64,000 nucleotides of DNA from Gammaproteobacteria bacterium (GCA_022450155.1 JAKUQR010000009.1:1-64000), one strand, 5' to 3'. Positions 42,353 through 52,928 are shown, counted from the first letter of the stretch. Program-made: numbers and translations. The notes: a model not told the origin generated them from the letters alone.

Positions 42353-43953
42353 CCGAATCACCGATCAGGCCAGCCACTATTTTTCCTGCTAAGTATTTAT
42401 ATCACACCGTCATGGACCTGATGTCTGAGCAACCTGCTGAAAGCCGTTTTGTTGCAGCAGTTCTGGTGGTCTGCAGTGTAGTCAGCGTACTGTTGTCGTT
42501 GTGGTGTATTCACATCGATCATGTGATCAACAATGATGGGATTGAATATATTCGCACGGCAGAGCGCCTGGCCGATTCTGATTGGGCCGGTGCCATAACG
42601 ACCTACAAGTGGCCTTTCTATCCCTTATTGATGTTACTGGTCAGCAAAATAGCAGGCGTCAGCTACCTAGTGTCCGGACATATTCTGAACACGCTGTTTT
42701 TCACCGGGGCGGTGGTGCTGTTTGTTCTGACGGTACGGGTGTTCGGCGGCGACTCAAAAAGACTGACCGTTCTGGCCGCTTTTGTAGCCTTGATTCACCC
42801 GGCATTCAACGAATACCGGGCATTCATCATTCGTGATGCCGGATACCTGGTGAGTTTTCTAGTTGCGCTTTATTTCCTGGGGCGCTACCGAATGTTTGGT
42901 GACTTCTACCACAGACTGGGGATCATTTTGTCTCTTTTAGTGGCCAGTTTATTTCGCATTGAAGGGCTCGTTTTTCTGTTCTGCACGCCGATTCTATTTA
43001 GCATTTTCAAGCCTAGGCCGTTAGGTCTACGCTGGCCTGTTCTGATGGTAACAGTGGTCGCAGCTGCCGCCTTGGTGGTGGTGCTTGCCTGGTGGCTCCT
43101 TATGCCGAACGTCTCGGTGAACCACCTGTCGGTTTTAGATCAGCCATTACAGGTCCTGACAACAGCGTGGCATCAAGTGGCCAGTGGTATTGGTCATAAG
43201 CTCACCATCCTGCGCAGCGAGTTTCTTGGACAGTACTCTTCAAAATACGTTTATGTGCTTTTTGGTTTTGCTATCTTTATGATTGTGGCGTCAGCGACAC
43301 TCTCACAACTGACCGTACCCTGGGGAATATTGGTGGTTTTCGGGGCAGTCGGCAGGTATTCATTCCGCGATTCAGGCCTGGATCGCCTGTGGCTGAGCGT
43401 GATTGGCATGCATCTGGTCATTCTTGCAATTTTTGCATCGATTATGCTTTTCCTGGCACCGCGGTACCCGCTGGCGCTGGGCATGACCGTGCTGTTGATA
43501 GCGCCTTTTGTACTTGAAAAACTCTTTTTTTCTCTGCACTGGCGCGAACTTTCGATCGCGAGACGCTCTGCAATCATTCTGCTGCTGTTGTGGGGTGTGG
43601 GCGAGTCGATCAGTGGACTCGACAACGCGACCCGAGCCGAGTCAGTAAAAGCATCAGGCGTTTGGCTTGCCCAACATGCGGTTGAAACCGGCTCCCTGGT
43701 GACCAATGACCGGCGTATTGCGTTCTACAGTAACCGTTACCTGGACCGCGACTTCATCAGCAGTGATCATCGACTGATCCTGCGGGATTTGGCCAAGGGG
43801 CGCTGGCCGCAATCCGAGTTTATTGCACTGCGGTTTCACCGGCGGCAGGATCATACACAGGCTGGAGAACAACTGGAGACACTCGGTGCAACGCTTGTGG
43901 AAATCTTCTCACAGCCAAGTGGTGACACCGTCATCGTTTATCGCCTGCCCTAG
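42349..43953 (+). CDS. Multi-spanning membrane protein, GT39/ArnT-like glycosyltransferase candidate
   Basis: 534 residues with about ten membrane helices and a short soluble C-terminus. An acidic motif follows the first helix (HVINNDGIEYIRTA), in the position of the catalytic Asp of dolichyl-phosphate-mannose-type (GT-C) transferases. The TTG at 42349 overlaps the lysA stop (TTGA); ATG codons at 42412 and 42421 are alternatives and start closer to the first helix. Would transfer a sugar from a lipid carrier at the periplasmic face. Family membership tentative. Confidence 0.6.
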   Translation: MTESPIRPATIFPAKYLYHTVMDLMSEQPAESRFVAAVLVVCSVVSVLLSLWCIHIDHVINNDGIEYIRTAERLADSDWAGAITTYKWPFYPLLMLLVSKIAGVSYLVSGHILNTLFFTGAVVLFVLTVRVFGGDSKRLTVLAAFVALIHPAFNEYRAFIIRDAGYLVSFLVALYFLGRYRMFGDFYHRLGIILSLLVASLFRIEGLVFLFCTPILFSIFKPRPLGLRWPVLMVTVVAAAALVVVLAWWLLMPNVSVNHLSVLDQPLQVLTTAWHQVASGIGHKLTILRSEFLGQYSSKYVYVLFGFAIFMIVASATLSQLTVPWGILVVFGAVGRYSFRDSGLDRLWLSVIGMHLVILAIFASIMLFLAPRYPLALGMTVLLIAPFVLEKLFFSLHWRELSIARRSAIILLLLWGVGESISGLDNATRAESVKASGVWLAQHAVETGSLVTNDRRIAFYSNRYLDRDFISSDHRLILRDLAKGRWPQSEFIALRFHRRQDHTQAGEQLETLGATLVEIFSQPSGDTVIVYRLP

Positions 43954-44056
43954 ATCGCAATCTCTCTTTTCAAGATTTCCAAACCCCGCAGAAACCGGTC
44001 AGGTAGATTCTAGACGGCGAACTGACCCTGTCCGCTCACAACAAGCGGTTGCTAAC

Positions 44057-45520
44057 TCAGCCAACAGCGGGGCTTTCAAAGTCTGTTCGCCGCGTTTTTT
44101 CGGGCGGAGTGTGTTGTTTTGCGACCGCGGGCGCGATTCGTTCGGCCGATTGATTACGAGGCGATAGCACACGTTGATCTGTGTTGTCAGTGCCCCCCGG
44201 TTTTTTGTGCACCGTTGGGTTCGCGGCAACGGTCCGTTTTGGAGGATCGGACGTTTGGACTACAGAGGCGTTTTCTTTATCTTGTTTCGGCGGTCGTTTG
44301 GCTTCTGACCTTTGTCCTTTGTGTTGTGTTGCAGCATCACGAGGCGCGCGCATGATGGCGTCTGAAATCTCCCGCTTGGTTAGCGGGTGGCCAATAAAGG
44401 ATTCAATGTCCATCAACGAGAACGCGTGGTCTTCACAGGCAAATGAGATCGCATGACCGCTAGCGCCGGCTCGGGCCGTACGACCCGTACGATGGACATA
44501 ATCTTCCGGATCCTGGGGCAAATCATAATTAAATACATGACTCACGCTGGGAATATGCAGGCCTCGTGCGGCTACATCGGTAGCAACCAGGATCTGCTGC
44601 CGCCCTTCAGTAAAATCCTTGAGCAGTTTTTCCCGTTTATTCTGAGGGACATCGCCGGAAAGTACACCGGCGGAATAGCCTTCGCGCTTTAGGCTTCGTC
44701 CTAAACGGTCGCAGGTCACTCGCATGTTGGCGAAGATCAGTATCCGATCGCCAGGTGTCTGTTTCAGAAGACCCAGTAGCAAGGTCAGTTTTTCACTATT
44801 TGCCGGGTAGTACACGTCTTCAAGAAGTCGAGGGGCAACTGGTGTACTGGATTCGATTTTCACTTCCGTGGGGTTGTTCATATGCTCATAGGCAAGCTCG
44901 CTTACCCGAAGGGAGAGCGTCGCGGAAAACAGCATATTCAGGCGATTGGTTGGTGCCGGCATCCGTCTGAGCACGAAACGAATATCACGAATGAAGCCGA
45001 GATCAAACATCCGGTCAGCTTCATCCAGCACGACCGCCTGCACGCCTTTGAGGTCGAAGATACCCTGCTTGAAATAGTCGATAAGCCGGCCAGGCGTGCC
45101 AACAAGAATATCCACACCCTCACTGAGATCCTCACGCTGTTTGTGATATCCCGTTCCGCCATAGACCAGACCGAGTCTTAAATCGGTGTGCTTACCCAGC
45201 GTTTCGGCGTCGCGGTAAATCTGTATCGCCAGTTCACGGGTTGGTGCGAGGATAACAGCGCGCACGCTGGTGGGCCGCTGGTCTGTCGAAGGCGGAATTG
45301 TCAGCAGCCGGTTGTAGGTCGCGAGCAGAAAAGCAGCCGTCTTACCCGTGCCTGTTTGAGCTTGTCCGGCTACATCGTGTCCTTCGAGCAGTAGTGGTAA
45401 TGCCTGGGCCTGAATTCGGCTACAGTAGCTAAAACCGGCATCCTTGAGGCCTTGGGCCAGTGCTGTCGGAAGGTCAAACTCCTCGAATTTCTTGTCTGTT
45501 AGATAGGTAGTTTCGTCCAT
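44057..45520 (-). CDS. rhlB: DEAD-box RNA helicase RhlB
   Basis: 487 residues: Q-motif region, AQTGTGKT, PTRELA, VLDEADRMFDLGF, SAT and HRTGRTARAG, then a low-complexity basic tail (about 385-487). RhlB unwinds RNA with the degradosome. Identity is supported by the divergent trxA-rho pair, a classical gammaproteobacterial neighbourhood. The 391-bp gap to trxA (45521-45911) shows no convincing gene on either strand. Confidence 0.93.
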   Translation of the reverse strand: MDETTYLTDKKFEEFDLPTALAQGLKDAGFSYCSRIQAQALPLLLEGHDVAGQAQTGTGKTAAFLLATYNRLLTIPPSTDQRPTSVRAVILAPTRELAIQIYRDAETLGKHTDLRLGLVYGGTGYHKQREDLSEGVDILVGTPGRLIDYFKQGIFDLKGVQAVVLDEADRMFDLGFIRDIRFVLRRMPAPTNRLNMLFSATLSLRVSELAYEHMNNPTEVKIESSTPVAPRLLEDVYYPANSEKLTLLLGLLKQTPGDRILIFANMRVTCDRLGRSLKREGYSAGVLSGDVPQNKREKLLKDFTEGRQQILVATDVAARGLHIPSVSHVFNYDLPQDPEDYVHRTGRTARAGASGHAISFACEDHAFSLMDIESFIGHPLTKREISDAIMRAPRDAATQHKGQRSEAKRPPKQDKENASVVQTSDPPKRTVAANPTVHKKPGGTDNTDQRVLSPRNQSAERIAPAVAKQHTPPEKTRRTDFESPAVG

Positions 45521-45911
45521 ATTGCTGAATTGAGAGCCTGTCGGGGCTGTGTGGGCAGTCGGCCAGAATCACCGGCTAACTGATTTGATTTCTTGTTATG
45601 GTGTCGTTGAATTGGCTGGCGCAGAGCCCGATCCGAGATTTGTACACGTTGCGGTGCAACAGCTGTATAGATCGGATTTTGCGGTGCGAGTCTGCATCGC
45701 GACAAATTGCGTCTTGATTATCGGGGTGGAGTTCTGGTAAAAAGTGTTTTTCGGAATGACATCTGGAGCCAGCGAGTGGTTGCCGTATGTTTTCCCGAAT
45801 GGGTACCAAGAAGAGATGATAGGCTGAAGTATAACACAGCGCCCAGAATCGCTTTACCTGGTACGGTTTGTTTCCTTTTAATATCTTTAACAAAGTAGAG
45901 GCTTTACCTAT

Positions 45912-46238
45912 ATGTCAGACACAATCGTACACGTGAGCGATGATTCTTTTGAACAAGATGTGTTGTCTTCTGATAAACCTGTCTTAGTTGACTACTGGGC
46001 CGAATGGTGTGGGCCATGCAAGTCCATTGCACCGGTTCTCGAAGAAATTGCAGACGAATACCAAGAAAAGATGATTGTTGCTAAAATAAACGTAGACGAT
46101 AATCCATCAACACCACCCAAGTACGGGATCCGTGGTATACCAACACTGATGCTATTTAAAAACGGCGCCGTCGAAGGGACCAAAGTCGGTGCCGTATCTA
46201 AATCCCAGTTAATCGCATTTATCGATGAAAACCTCTAG
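45912..46238 (+). CDS. trxA: Thioredoxin 1
   Basis: 108 residues with the active site WCGPCK and the cis-Pro in [13 protein letters not shown]. General disulfide reductant of the cytoplasm. Followed by rho after a 224-bp structured leader. Confidence 0.97.
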   Translation: MSDTIVHVSDDSFEQDVLSSDKPVLVDYWAEWCGPCKSIAPVLEEIADEYQEKMIVAKINVDDNPSTPPKYGIRGIPTLMLFKNGAVEGTKVGAVSKSQLIAFIDENL

Positions 46239-46291
46239 ATCCAGCGAACGCCACTGCCAGTACAGTGTTCAGTTTAAGTGGACTTACGGAC

Positions 46292-46417
46292 GTTGAAGGT
46301 GGTACATTGAACCCAACAGGCCCGACGCTAACCCTGCTTACCCCAACACCACCTTCCAACTGAATTTCCTCGATACCGCCGGCTAATGCTGAGCCGGAGT
46401 CCGTCCAGCTGGGACGG
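46292..46417 (+). promoter_or_regulatory. Structured leader of rho
   Basis: Three inverted repeats follow one another: 46292-46303 with 46348-46360 (12 pairs, one bulge), 46379-46384 with 46392-46397, and 46401-46406 with 46412-46417. No U-run terminator is seen. rho is autoregulated by Rho-dependent attenuation in its leader in E. coli, so these may be part of a comparable control region. Confidence 0.4.
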
Positions 46418-46462
46418 TATAGACAGAACTTATGCCAATCCGGCACACCTTGAGATCAACTT

Positions 46463-47725
46463 ATGTCTTTAAGCCTGACTGAACTGAAAGAGAAAACACC
46501 GACCGAATTGGCTGAAGTTGCCCGGTCTCTCAAACTGGAGCATGTGAGTCGCCTGCGTAAGCAGGATCAGATTTTTGCGATCCTGAAATCTCAAGCCAAG
46601 CGCGGTGAAAAAATTAAGGGTGAAGGAGTGGTTGAGATACTGCAGGACGGGTTTGGATTTCTGCGTTCTGCCAGCAGTTCGTACCTGGCGGGACCGGATG
46701 ATATCTATGTTTCACCAAGTCAGATCCGGCGCTTCGCTCTGCGTACCGGCGACACAGTCTCCGGGTTGATCAGACCGCCAAAAGACTCAGAGCGTTACTT
46801 CGCACTACTCAAGGTTGAGACCATTAATTTTCAGCCACCCGAAGATGCAAAGAACAAAATCCTATTTGAGAACCTGACACCCCTACATCCGGATGAGCGA
46901 ATGCGTCTGGAACAGGAAAACGGTTCGTCAGAGGACCTCACGGCTCGCGTCATTGACCTGGTATCACCCATCGGCAAAGGGCAGCGAGGGTTGTTAGTTT
47001 CAGCACCCAAGACGGGCAAGACCGTCATCTTGCAACAGATTGCGCACGCCATCACAGCGTCGGAGCCGGACTGTGTGCTGATGGTGTTACTGATTGATGA
47101 ACGTCCTGAAGAAGTAACGGAGATGGAACGTACCGTTAGAGGAGAAGTTGTTTCTTCGACCTTCGATGAACCCGCATCCCGCCATGTGCAAGTCGCTGAA
47201 ATGGTCATCGAAAAAGCAAAGAGACTGGTGGAACACAAAAAGGATGTCGTGATCCTTCTTGATTCAATCACCAGGCTAGCTCGCGCCTATAACACGGTGC
47301 AACCGGCATCGGGCAAAGTGCTTACCGGGGGCATTGATGCCAATGCATTACAGAAACCCAAGCGCTTTTTTGGAGCGGCGCGCAATGTCGAAGAGGGCGG
47401 TAGCCTCACGATCATCGCGACTGCACTGATAGATACCGGGTCCAAAATGGACGATGTGATTTACGAGGAATTCAAGGGTACCGGTAATATGGAGATACAT
47501 CTTGACCGACGGATCGCTGACAAACGCGTGTATCCAGCCATCATTATCAGCCGATCCGGTACGCGGCGGGAAGAGCTGCTGACCGACCCCACAGAATTGC
47601 AGAAGATCTGGTTGCTGCTGAAGCTACTCCACCCCATGGATGACCTGGAGGCTGTGGAATTTCTACTGGATAAATTGCGTGCAACCAAGAACAACGCGGA
47701 ATTCTTTAAATCCATGAATCGATAA
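46463..47725 (+). CDS. rho: Transcription termination factor Rho
   Basis: 420 residues: N-terminal helical and cold-shock-like RNA-binding domain ([15 protein letters not shown]), Walker [10 protein letters not shown], Walker B region [15 protein letters not shown], and the C-terminal hexamer core. Length and motifs are normal. Confidence 0.98.
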   Translation: MSLSLTELKEKTPTELAEVARSLKLEHVSRLRKQDQIFAILKSQAKRGEKIKGEGVVEILQDGFGFLRSASSSYLAGPDDIYVSPSQIRRFALRTGDTVSGLIRPPKDSERYFALLKVETINFQPPEDAKNKILFENLTPLHPDERMRLEQENGSSEDLTARVIDLVSPIGKGQRGLLVSAPKTGKTVILQQIAHAITASEPDCVLMVLLIDERPEEVTEMERTVRGEVVSSTFDEPASRHVQVAEMVIEKAKRLVEHKKDVVILLDSITRLARAYNTVQPASGKVLTGGIDANALQKPKRFFGAARNVEEGGSLTIIATALIDTGSKMDDVIYEEFKGTGNMEIHLDRRIADKRVYPAIIISRSGTRREELLTDPTELQKIWLLLKLLHPMDDLEAVEFLLDKLRATKNNAEFFKSMNR

Positions 47726-47813
47726 ACCGGCTTGCCGGTGACGGACGATTAGCATATCATCGCGCGTCCCCGACCAGCTGAAACAGAGGCAGTACGCACT
47801 AGAGACCCGTGAC

Positions 47814-48020
47814 ATGAAGGCCGATATTCACCCCGCCTACGAGGCGATTAAAGTCAGTTGCCAGTGTGGCAACTCATTCGAAACCCGCTCAACCATGGGG
47901 CGGGATCTGCACGTTGAAATCTGTTCCGCGTGTCATCCATTTTATACAGGTCAACAGAAAATAATTGACACAGCTGGCCGGGTGGGCAAGTTTCAGCAAA
48001 AGTACGGTCGCAAAGACTGA
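47814..48020 (+). CDS. rpmE: 50S ribosomal protein L31 (zinc-binding form)
   Basis: 68 residues with Cys16, Cys18, Cys37 and Cys40 as zinc ligands (CQCGN and [10 protein letters not shown]). The C-positive form implies that zinc-poor paralogues, if present, lie elsewhere. Follows rho, a common order. Confidence 0.96.
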   Translation: MKADIHPAYEAIKVSCQCGNSFETRSTMGRDLHVEICSACHPFYTGQQKIIDTAGRVGKFQQKYGRKD

Positions 48021-48063
48021 CCATTCAAGGTATTTTGTCCAGCACCACAACCCCAGACCAAGG

Positions 48064-48906
48064 GTGGTCGGCGGTTCTCCACAGAAAACACCAAGAGCAA
48101 CAACTGCTCTTTCAATATTTTTTGTCCTGTTCACAACCTGCACTGAAGTCGGTGCGAACCTCAGGTATGAAGCTGTTCGTGATGTAATTGACGGGGATAC
48201 TATCGTTCTCCAAAGTGGAGAAAGAGTACGTCTCGCCGGAATCAACACGCCGGAACTGGGGCGTGGTGGACGACTTTCCGAGCCGCTTGCGAAAAAAGCA
48301 TCGAGCACATTACGAGATCTGATTGGTGGCCAATTGGTCGGACTTGAAGAAGCTGAAGATCCGCTTGATCGCTATGGCCGTACCCTGGCCTATATTTACA
48401 ACAGTGCCGGCCAGAGTCTTCAGCGACAATTGCTCCTCAAAGGGCTCGCCAGTGCAGTTGCTATATCGCCCAACTTGCGCCATTTGGATGAATATGTCTC
48501 AGCTGAGACAACAGCCCGGGCGAACAACCAGGGAATGTGGACAATAGACTACTACCGTGCCAGTTCGGTTGAGATGATCAGACCCAAAGCTGGGTATACA
48601 TTTGTCTACGGTCGAGTCCAGCGCGTGGAGCTCACCGAAAAGTGGTTTGTGTTCGCTCTTGCCAAAAAATTTGTTGTGCTGGTACCACGGCAGCAGTGGA
48701 ACCGGCACTTTGACTACAAACCCTGCAGCCTGGACCGGGCAAGGATAGCAGTCCGGGGCTGGGTCTCGATGGCGCGCAAACGCTATCGACTGGTAATCAA
48801 CCATCCCTTCATGCTCGAACGTTGCGGTCAAGAGCCGGTGCGACTATGTCCAAGCAGCCAGGCTCGATCCGTATTACCCAGCCAGATACAGGATGCGTGT
48901 GTGTGA
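48064..48906 (+). CDS. Secreted thermonuclease-family (SNase-like) protein
   Basis: 280 residues from a GTG at 48064; the frame is open from within rpmE. A signal-like segment (ALSIFFVLFTTC) precedes a staphylococcal nuclease fold: DVIDGDTIVL, RLAGINTPE and DPLDRYGRTLAYIY supply the calcium and catalytic residues, and LLLKGLA follows. The last 90 residues form an extra domain of unknown role. Probably acts on nucleic acid outside the cytoplasm. Confidence 0.78.
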   Translation: MVGGSPQKTPRATTALSIFFVLFTTCTEVGANLRYEAVRDVIDGDTIVLQSGERVRLAGINTPELGRGGRLSEPLAKKASSTLRDLIGGQLVGLEEAEDPLDRYGRTLAYIYNSAGQSLQRQLLLKGLASAVAISPNLRHLDEYVSAETTARANNQGMWTIDYYRASSVEMIRPKAGYTFVYGRVQRVELTEKWFVFALAKKFVVLVPRQQWNRHFDYKPCSLDRARIAVRGWVSMARKRYRLVINHPFMLERCGQEPVRLCPSSQARSVLPSQIQDACV

Positions 48907-48967
48907 TTTCAGAGCGTTATCGTAGGAACTACTGTGGCGCCGATTGGCGCCGACTCACGTATCGCAC

Positions 48968-49576
48968 ATGAACCTCAGAGTGCTGGTGCGAAAACCGCGA
49001 CTGCTGGTGTCACTGATGATTGCCGTTCTGGTTGGGTTGGCTGCCGGACTGTGGACCCAATATCAGGACCGTGAAGTCACAAACCCTTACGCCACGGTCG
49101 GTGGCAACTTTACGTTGGTCTCAAAGGACGGTGAGGTCTCACTGGCCGATTTCAAAGGGAAGGTGGTCTTGTTGTTTTTCGGCTATACATTCTGTCCAGA
49201 TGTTTGCCCGACTGAACTCGCAAAAATGCGGGTTGCCTTCAACGATCTTTCGAGCTCAGAGATTGAACAGGTGGTAGGGATTTTTGTCAGCGTGGACACC
49301 AATCGGGATACACCGGAAAAGGCCAGCGCTTACGCAGCATTTTTCCACGACAAGATTGTTGGCCTAACCGGCACCGGGGAACAGGTCTCAGAAGTGGCAA
49401 AACTCTATTTTGTGGGTTACCGGAAAGTTGAAGCCGGGGGTTCAGCTGCGGGTTACACCGTGGATCATACAGCCACAACCTATCTGATTGGGCGGGATGG
49501 CAAGGTCCAGAAACTGTTGCAGGGGCTGACAAGCCAGGAAATAGTTCAGGAACTGCGCAATCAGTTGGCCAGTTGA
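48968..49576 (+). CDS. SCO1/SenC-family copper chaperone
   Basis: 202 residues: N-terminal membrane anchor, then a thioredoxin fold with the copper-binding pair in FCPDVCP and the distant His in VDHTATTYLI. Loads copper into the CuA centre of cytochrome c oxidase. The ATG at 48968 is used; an upstream TTG at 48944 is less likely. Confidence 0.92.
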   Translation: MNLRVLVRKPRLLVSLMIAVLVGLAAGLWTQYQDREVTNPYATVGGNFTLVSKDGEVSLADFKGKVVLLFFGYTFCPDVCPTELAKMRVAFNDLSSSEIEQVVGIFVSVDTNRDTPEKASAYAAFFHDKIVGLTGTGEQVSEVAKLYFVGYRKVEAGGSAAGYTVDHTATTYLIGRDGKVQKLLQGLTSQEIVQELRNQLAS

Positions 49577-49604
49577 GCTTTAGGCTGACCGGGGCAGTGG
49601 GCAA

Positions 49605-50489
49605 ATGAAACTGGCAGATTGTGTGGCCGAAGTGGAACAGCAGCTCCAGCGCGCGAAGCTTTATTTTGGGCATGGTACAGACAACGCGCGTGATGAAGCC
49701 GCCTGGCTGGTGATGGCAGCATCAGGCATTGATGTCGGCACATTCGATGGAGACTGGACACAGGAATTGTCAGTACAGCAGCTGGCTGAAACTGAAAAAC
49801 TGGTCTTGGAAAGGACCCGCAGCCGACAACCATTGGCCTATATTCTCAACAGTGCCTGGTTCGCGGAGACCGAGTTCTACATCGATGAACGCGCGATAGT
49901 CCCGCGTTCTCACATTGGCGAGTGGATACCGGAATGTTTTGAACCCTGGCTTGATCCAAGCGGTGTGCAAAATGTGCTCGACTTGTGCACTGGGGGTGGT
50001 TGTATCGCTGTTGCACTTGCCCTGGTTCTGAACCGGGCCAGATTTGATGCTGTGGACATTTCCACGGACGCATTGGCTGTGGCGGCTATAAATGCTCGTC
50101 GCCACGCGGTGAGTGATCGAATCCGGCTGATCCAATCCGATCTGTTTACAGCGTTGCCTGGTCGTCGGTACGACTTGATTCTTTGTAATCCCCCATATGT
50201 TACAGACCAACTGATCGATGAACTGCCGCTTGAATATAGCCACGAGCCAGAAATAGCATTCAGTGGCGGTGTAGATGGGCTTACGATAATTCGGCAGGTT
50301 TTGGCAGAATCGCGGGCACACCTTACTCAGCGGGGATTACTGGTGGTAGAAGCCGGTAGCGCGGCGCTGGCTGTCGAAAATGCCTGGGCTAGGGTACCGT
50401 TTACCTGGCTTATGTCAGCGAATGGCGAATCGGTGGTGTTTGTGTTGTCAGCCGATGAACTAGATACTTATGGGCAGAGTTTTGTATAG
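49605..50489 (+). CDS. prmB: Release-factor-type N5-glutamine methyltransferase PrmB
   Basis: 294 residues. DLCTGGGCIAVALA is the SAM-binding motif and CNPPYV the NPPY motif that binds the glutamine side chain. PrmB methylates ribosomal protein L3; the length and N-terminal helices fit PrmB better than PrmC. Confidence 0.92.
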   Translation: MKLADCVAEVEQQLQRAKLYFGHGTDNARDEAAWLVMAASGIDVGTFDGDWTQELSVQQLAETEKLVLERTRSRQPLAYILNSAWFAETEFYIDERAIVPRSHIGEWIPECFEPWLDPSGVQNVLDLCTGGGCIAVALALVLNRARFDAVDISTDALAVAAINARRHAVSDRIRLIQSDLFTALPGRRYDLILCNPPYVTDQLIDELPLEYSHEPEIAFSGGVDGLTIIRQVLAESRAHLTQRGLLVVEAGSAALAVENAWARVPFTWLMSANGESVVFVLSADELDTYGQSFV

Positions 50490-50508
50490 ACACTCAGATA
50501 TTCGATCG

Positions 50509-50679
50509 TCAGATCTCGATCATTTCGAAGTCGATCTTGGTTGCATCACAATCGGGGCACTGCCACGAATCGGGGATATCTTCCCAGCGCGTACCTGCAT
50601 CGATGCCGTCTTCCGGCAGACCCTCAGCCTCATCGTAAATGAAACCGCAGATGACACACATCCACGTCTTATACTCCAT
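50509..50679 (-). CDS. Rubredoxin
   Basis: 56 residues: [14 protein letters not shown] and [10 protein letters not shown] supply the four Cys ligands of a single iron. The C-terminal acidic tail is normal. Carries single electrons, for example to alkane hydroxylases or in peroxide defence. Convergent with prmB with a 19-bp gap; no partner reductase is nearby. Confidence 0.93.
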   Translation of the reverse strand: MEYKTWMCVICGFIYDEAEGLPEDGIDAGTRWEDIPDSWQCPDCDATKIDFEMIEI

Positions 50680-50800
50680 AGGGGTTTCTTACCTTATAAG
50701 CCAAAGTAGAGCATTCTAACCGAAAGCTTTTTTTCGGCGCACTCAGATCAGGCGCAATTGTTTCTGACACAAGCAGAGTCTTCAACACCGGAGCATCAGA

Positions 50801-52087
50801 ATGAAAGACACCAATCAGCGGTTGTTTAACGCCGCGAAGAAAGTCATACCGGGTGGTGTGAATTCACCTGTTCGCGCTTACAAAGCCGTGGGGGGCACAC
50901 CCGTATTTATCGATCACGCACACGGCGCCTATATTTATGATACGGATGGGAAAGAATACATCGATTATGTGTGTTCCTGGGGACCGATGATTTTGGGTCA
51001 TGCCGACCCAACGGTGGTGGCTGCCGTACGGGAGGCAGCGGGGAAAGGCTTGAGTTTTGGTGCACCGACCGCTATGGAGACTGAGTTGGCGGAACTGATT
51101 TGCTCGTCTGTGGCATCCGTCGAGCAGGTGCGAATGGTCAATTCAGGTACAGAAGCCACAATGAGCGCTATCCGATTGGCCCGTGGCTTTACCGGCCGGG
51201 ACAAAATAATCAAGTTTGAAGGTTGCTACCACGGGCACGCTGACGGACTGCTGGTCAAAGCCGGGTCAGGCGCCCTTACACTTGGTGTGCCAACCTCGCC
51301 GGGTGTGCCTGCAGCGATGGCTGAGCATACGCTGACCCTGGAATTTAATAACCTGGAACAGGTAACAACGGTGTTCGACGAGGTGGGGGAACAGTTGGCC
51401 GCGGTGATTGTTGAGCCTGTTGCCGGGAATATGAATTGCGTACCACCTAAATCTGGGTTTCTTGGAGGCCTCAGAGCATTGTGTGATCAATACGACACTG
51501 TACTCATATTTGACGAGGTTATGACAGGATTCAGGGTCGCCGCCGCAGGCGCCCAGGCGCTGTACAACGTCATTCCCGACCTGACCACACTGGGCAAGGT
51601 GGTTGGGGGTGGATTACCGGTTGGGGCTTTCGGTGGGCGCGCCGAAATCATGGCCCACTTGGCACCTCAGGGAGCGGTATACCAGGCTGGAACTCTTTCC
51701 GGGAACCCGTTGGCAATGGCTGCGGGGATAGCCACTCTGCAACAGGTGCTTGAAGCAGGGTTTTATGAACGCCTCGCGGGGCGACTCGACAAACTCATTG
51801 AAGGTCTGCACAGCGCCGCCTCAGACACGGACATCCCATTGGCCACCAACCATGTGGGCGCTATGTTTGGGTTGTTCTTTACCGAAGCAGATACAGTGAG
51901 CAGTTTCGCTGATGTCATGGCGTGCGACACCGATCGATTTGGTCGCTTCTTTCATGGCATGCTTGAAGCGGGCATCTACCTGGCACCTTCGGCGTTTGAA
52001 GCCGGTTTTATCTCATCAGCTCATGGGGATTTAGAGATTGATCGGACGCTAGAAACTGTGCGTCAGGTACTGAAAACACTCAATTGA
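50801..52087 (+). CDS. hemL: Glutamate-1-semialdehyde 2,1-aminomutase
   Basis: 428 residues, a class III PLP enzyme. The PLP lysine lies in [31 protein letters not shown] and [18 protein letters not shown] are HemL signatures. Produces 5-aminolevulinate for haem synthesis. Complete. Confidence 0.97.
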   Translation: MKDTNQRLFNAAKKVIPGGVNSPVRAYKAVGGTPVFIDHAHGAYIYDTDGKEYIDYVCSWGPMILGHADPTVVAAVREAAGKGLSFGAPTAMETELAELICSSVASVEQVRMVNSGTEATMSAIRLARGFTGRDKIIKFEGCYHGHADGLLVKAGSGALTLGVPTSPGVPAAMAEHTLTLEFNNLEQVTTVFDEVGEQLAAVIVEPVAGNMNCVPPKSGFLGGLRALCDQYDTVLIFDEVMTGFRVAAAGAQALYNVIPDLTTLGKVVGGGLPVGAFGGRAEIMAHLAPQGAVYQAGTLSGNPLAMAAGIATLQQVLEAGFYERLAGRLDKLIEGLHSAASDTDIPLATNHVGAMFGLFFTEADTVSSFADVMACDTDRFGRFFHGMLEAGIYLAPSAFEAGFISSAHGDLEIDRTLETVRQVLKTLN

Positions 52088-52097
52088 AAAAGTTAAA

Positions 52098-52298
52098 TCA
52101 CAATAGATACTGCATTGGTAACTTTCGATAAACCCGCGCACTGCTCAGCAGGATAAAAGTGATGTGCGTAACCATCAGTGCCATAGTTAAGATGAAGCCG
52201 ACGAGTACGAACATCAAAAACATAATGACCAACAGGTACAGTGATGTACTCAGTGCAAGATTGACGACACTCCGGCCGCTATCGTCAAGAGATTTTGA
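52098..52298 (-). pseudogene. Remnant of a small membrane protein (DUF4870-like C-terminus)
   Basis: An open frame of 66 residues with two hydrophobic helices (LYLLVIMFLMFVLVGFILTM) preceded by SLDDSGRSVVNLALS, which resembles the start of the conserved part of DUF4870 proteins. An in-frame TAA lies directly upstream at 52299-52301 and there is no plausible start codon before the helix, so it appears to be the 3' part of a broken gene. Confidence 0.35.
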
Positions 52299-52341
52299 TT
52301 AACCTGACCTGCGCTACTACAACAGCTAGGATTGCCAAAGG

Positions 52342-52607
52342 TTACGCAGAGATTATCGCCATCAACGGGGCTGAAAACGAGAGGATCTGAATGTCGTCAT
52401 CGGACTCGGTCAAAGCCAGGGTGACCGTCACACAGACAGCAATCACCAAGGCCAGTCCACTGATCAGGAACAAGCCCGGCAGAAGCTTCCACGGTCAACC
52501 CTTTTCACGCGGACGAGAGCAGCCGTTACCGTGCTTGCGCACGGCAATAAGAAACCAGATCGCGACGGGGAACAGCCGGCCGACCGGAATGGTCGGCTGA
52601 CAACTGG
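52342..52607 (-). pseudogene. Second small hydrophobic frame, interrupted by a stop
   Basis: On the minus strand one frame reads a hydrophobic segment (RLFPVAIWFLIAVRKHG), a TGA at 52495-52497, then LLPGLFLISGLALVIAVCVT up to a TAA at 52342-52344. It may be two tiny coupled membrane ORFs or one gene with a nonsense change. No family is recognised. Lies directly downstream of the cold-shock gene. Confidence 0.3.
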
Positions 52608-52820
52608 TCAGTCCGCTGGTGCTACGTCTTCAGCGGCTGGGCCCTTATCCCGGGTGGTAAGGCTGAATTCAACGCGCTGACCTTCGGTCAACGTCTTGAA
52701 ACCTTCACCCCGGATCTCGCGGTAGTGAACGAAAACATCGTCTCCGTTTTCCTGCGCTATGAAACCATAGCCCTTGCGCTCGTTAAACCACTTCACTGTA
52801 CCTACATGTCGTTCCGACAT
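52608..52820 (-). CDS. Cold-shock-domain protein (CspA family)
   Basis: 70 residues with both RNA-binding motifs: KGYGFIAQ (RNP1) and DVFVHY (RNP2). The ATG at 52820 has GGAGG just upstream; the longer frame is leader. Acts as an RNA chaperone. The acidic AAEDVAPAD tail is slightly longer than in CspA. Confidence 0.95.
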   Translation of the reverse strand: MSERHVGTVKWFNERKGYGFIAQENGDDVFVHYREIRGEGFKTLTEGQRVEFSLTTRDKGPAAEDVAPAD

Positions 52821-52928
52821 AACTCCTCCAAACAGGGTTACTTCAAGATCAGAAAGCAAACACACGGTGCTTCCCTAGCGCCCATTGTAACGGTGTTGCC
52901 CCTGAACGCAAACATTAATTACCTATCT

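Noticed and set aside
45521-45911. Possible small genes in the rhlB-trxA gap (frames on both strands)
   Set aside because: Neither frame has a family signature or ribosome-binding site; it is more likely an untranslated promoter and leader region.
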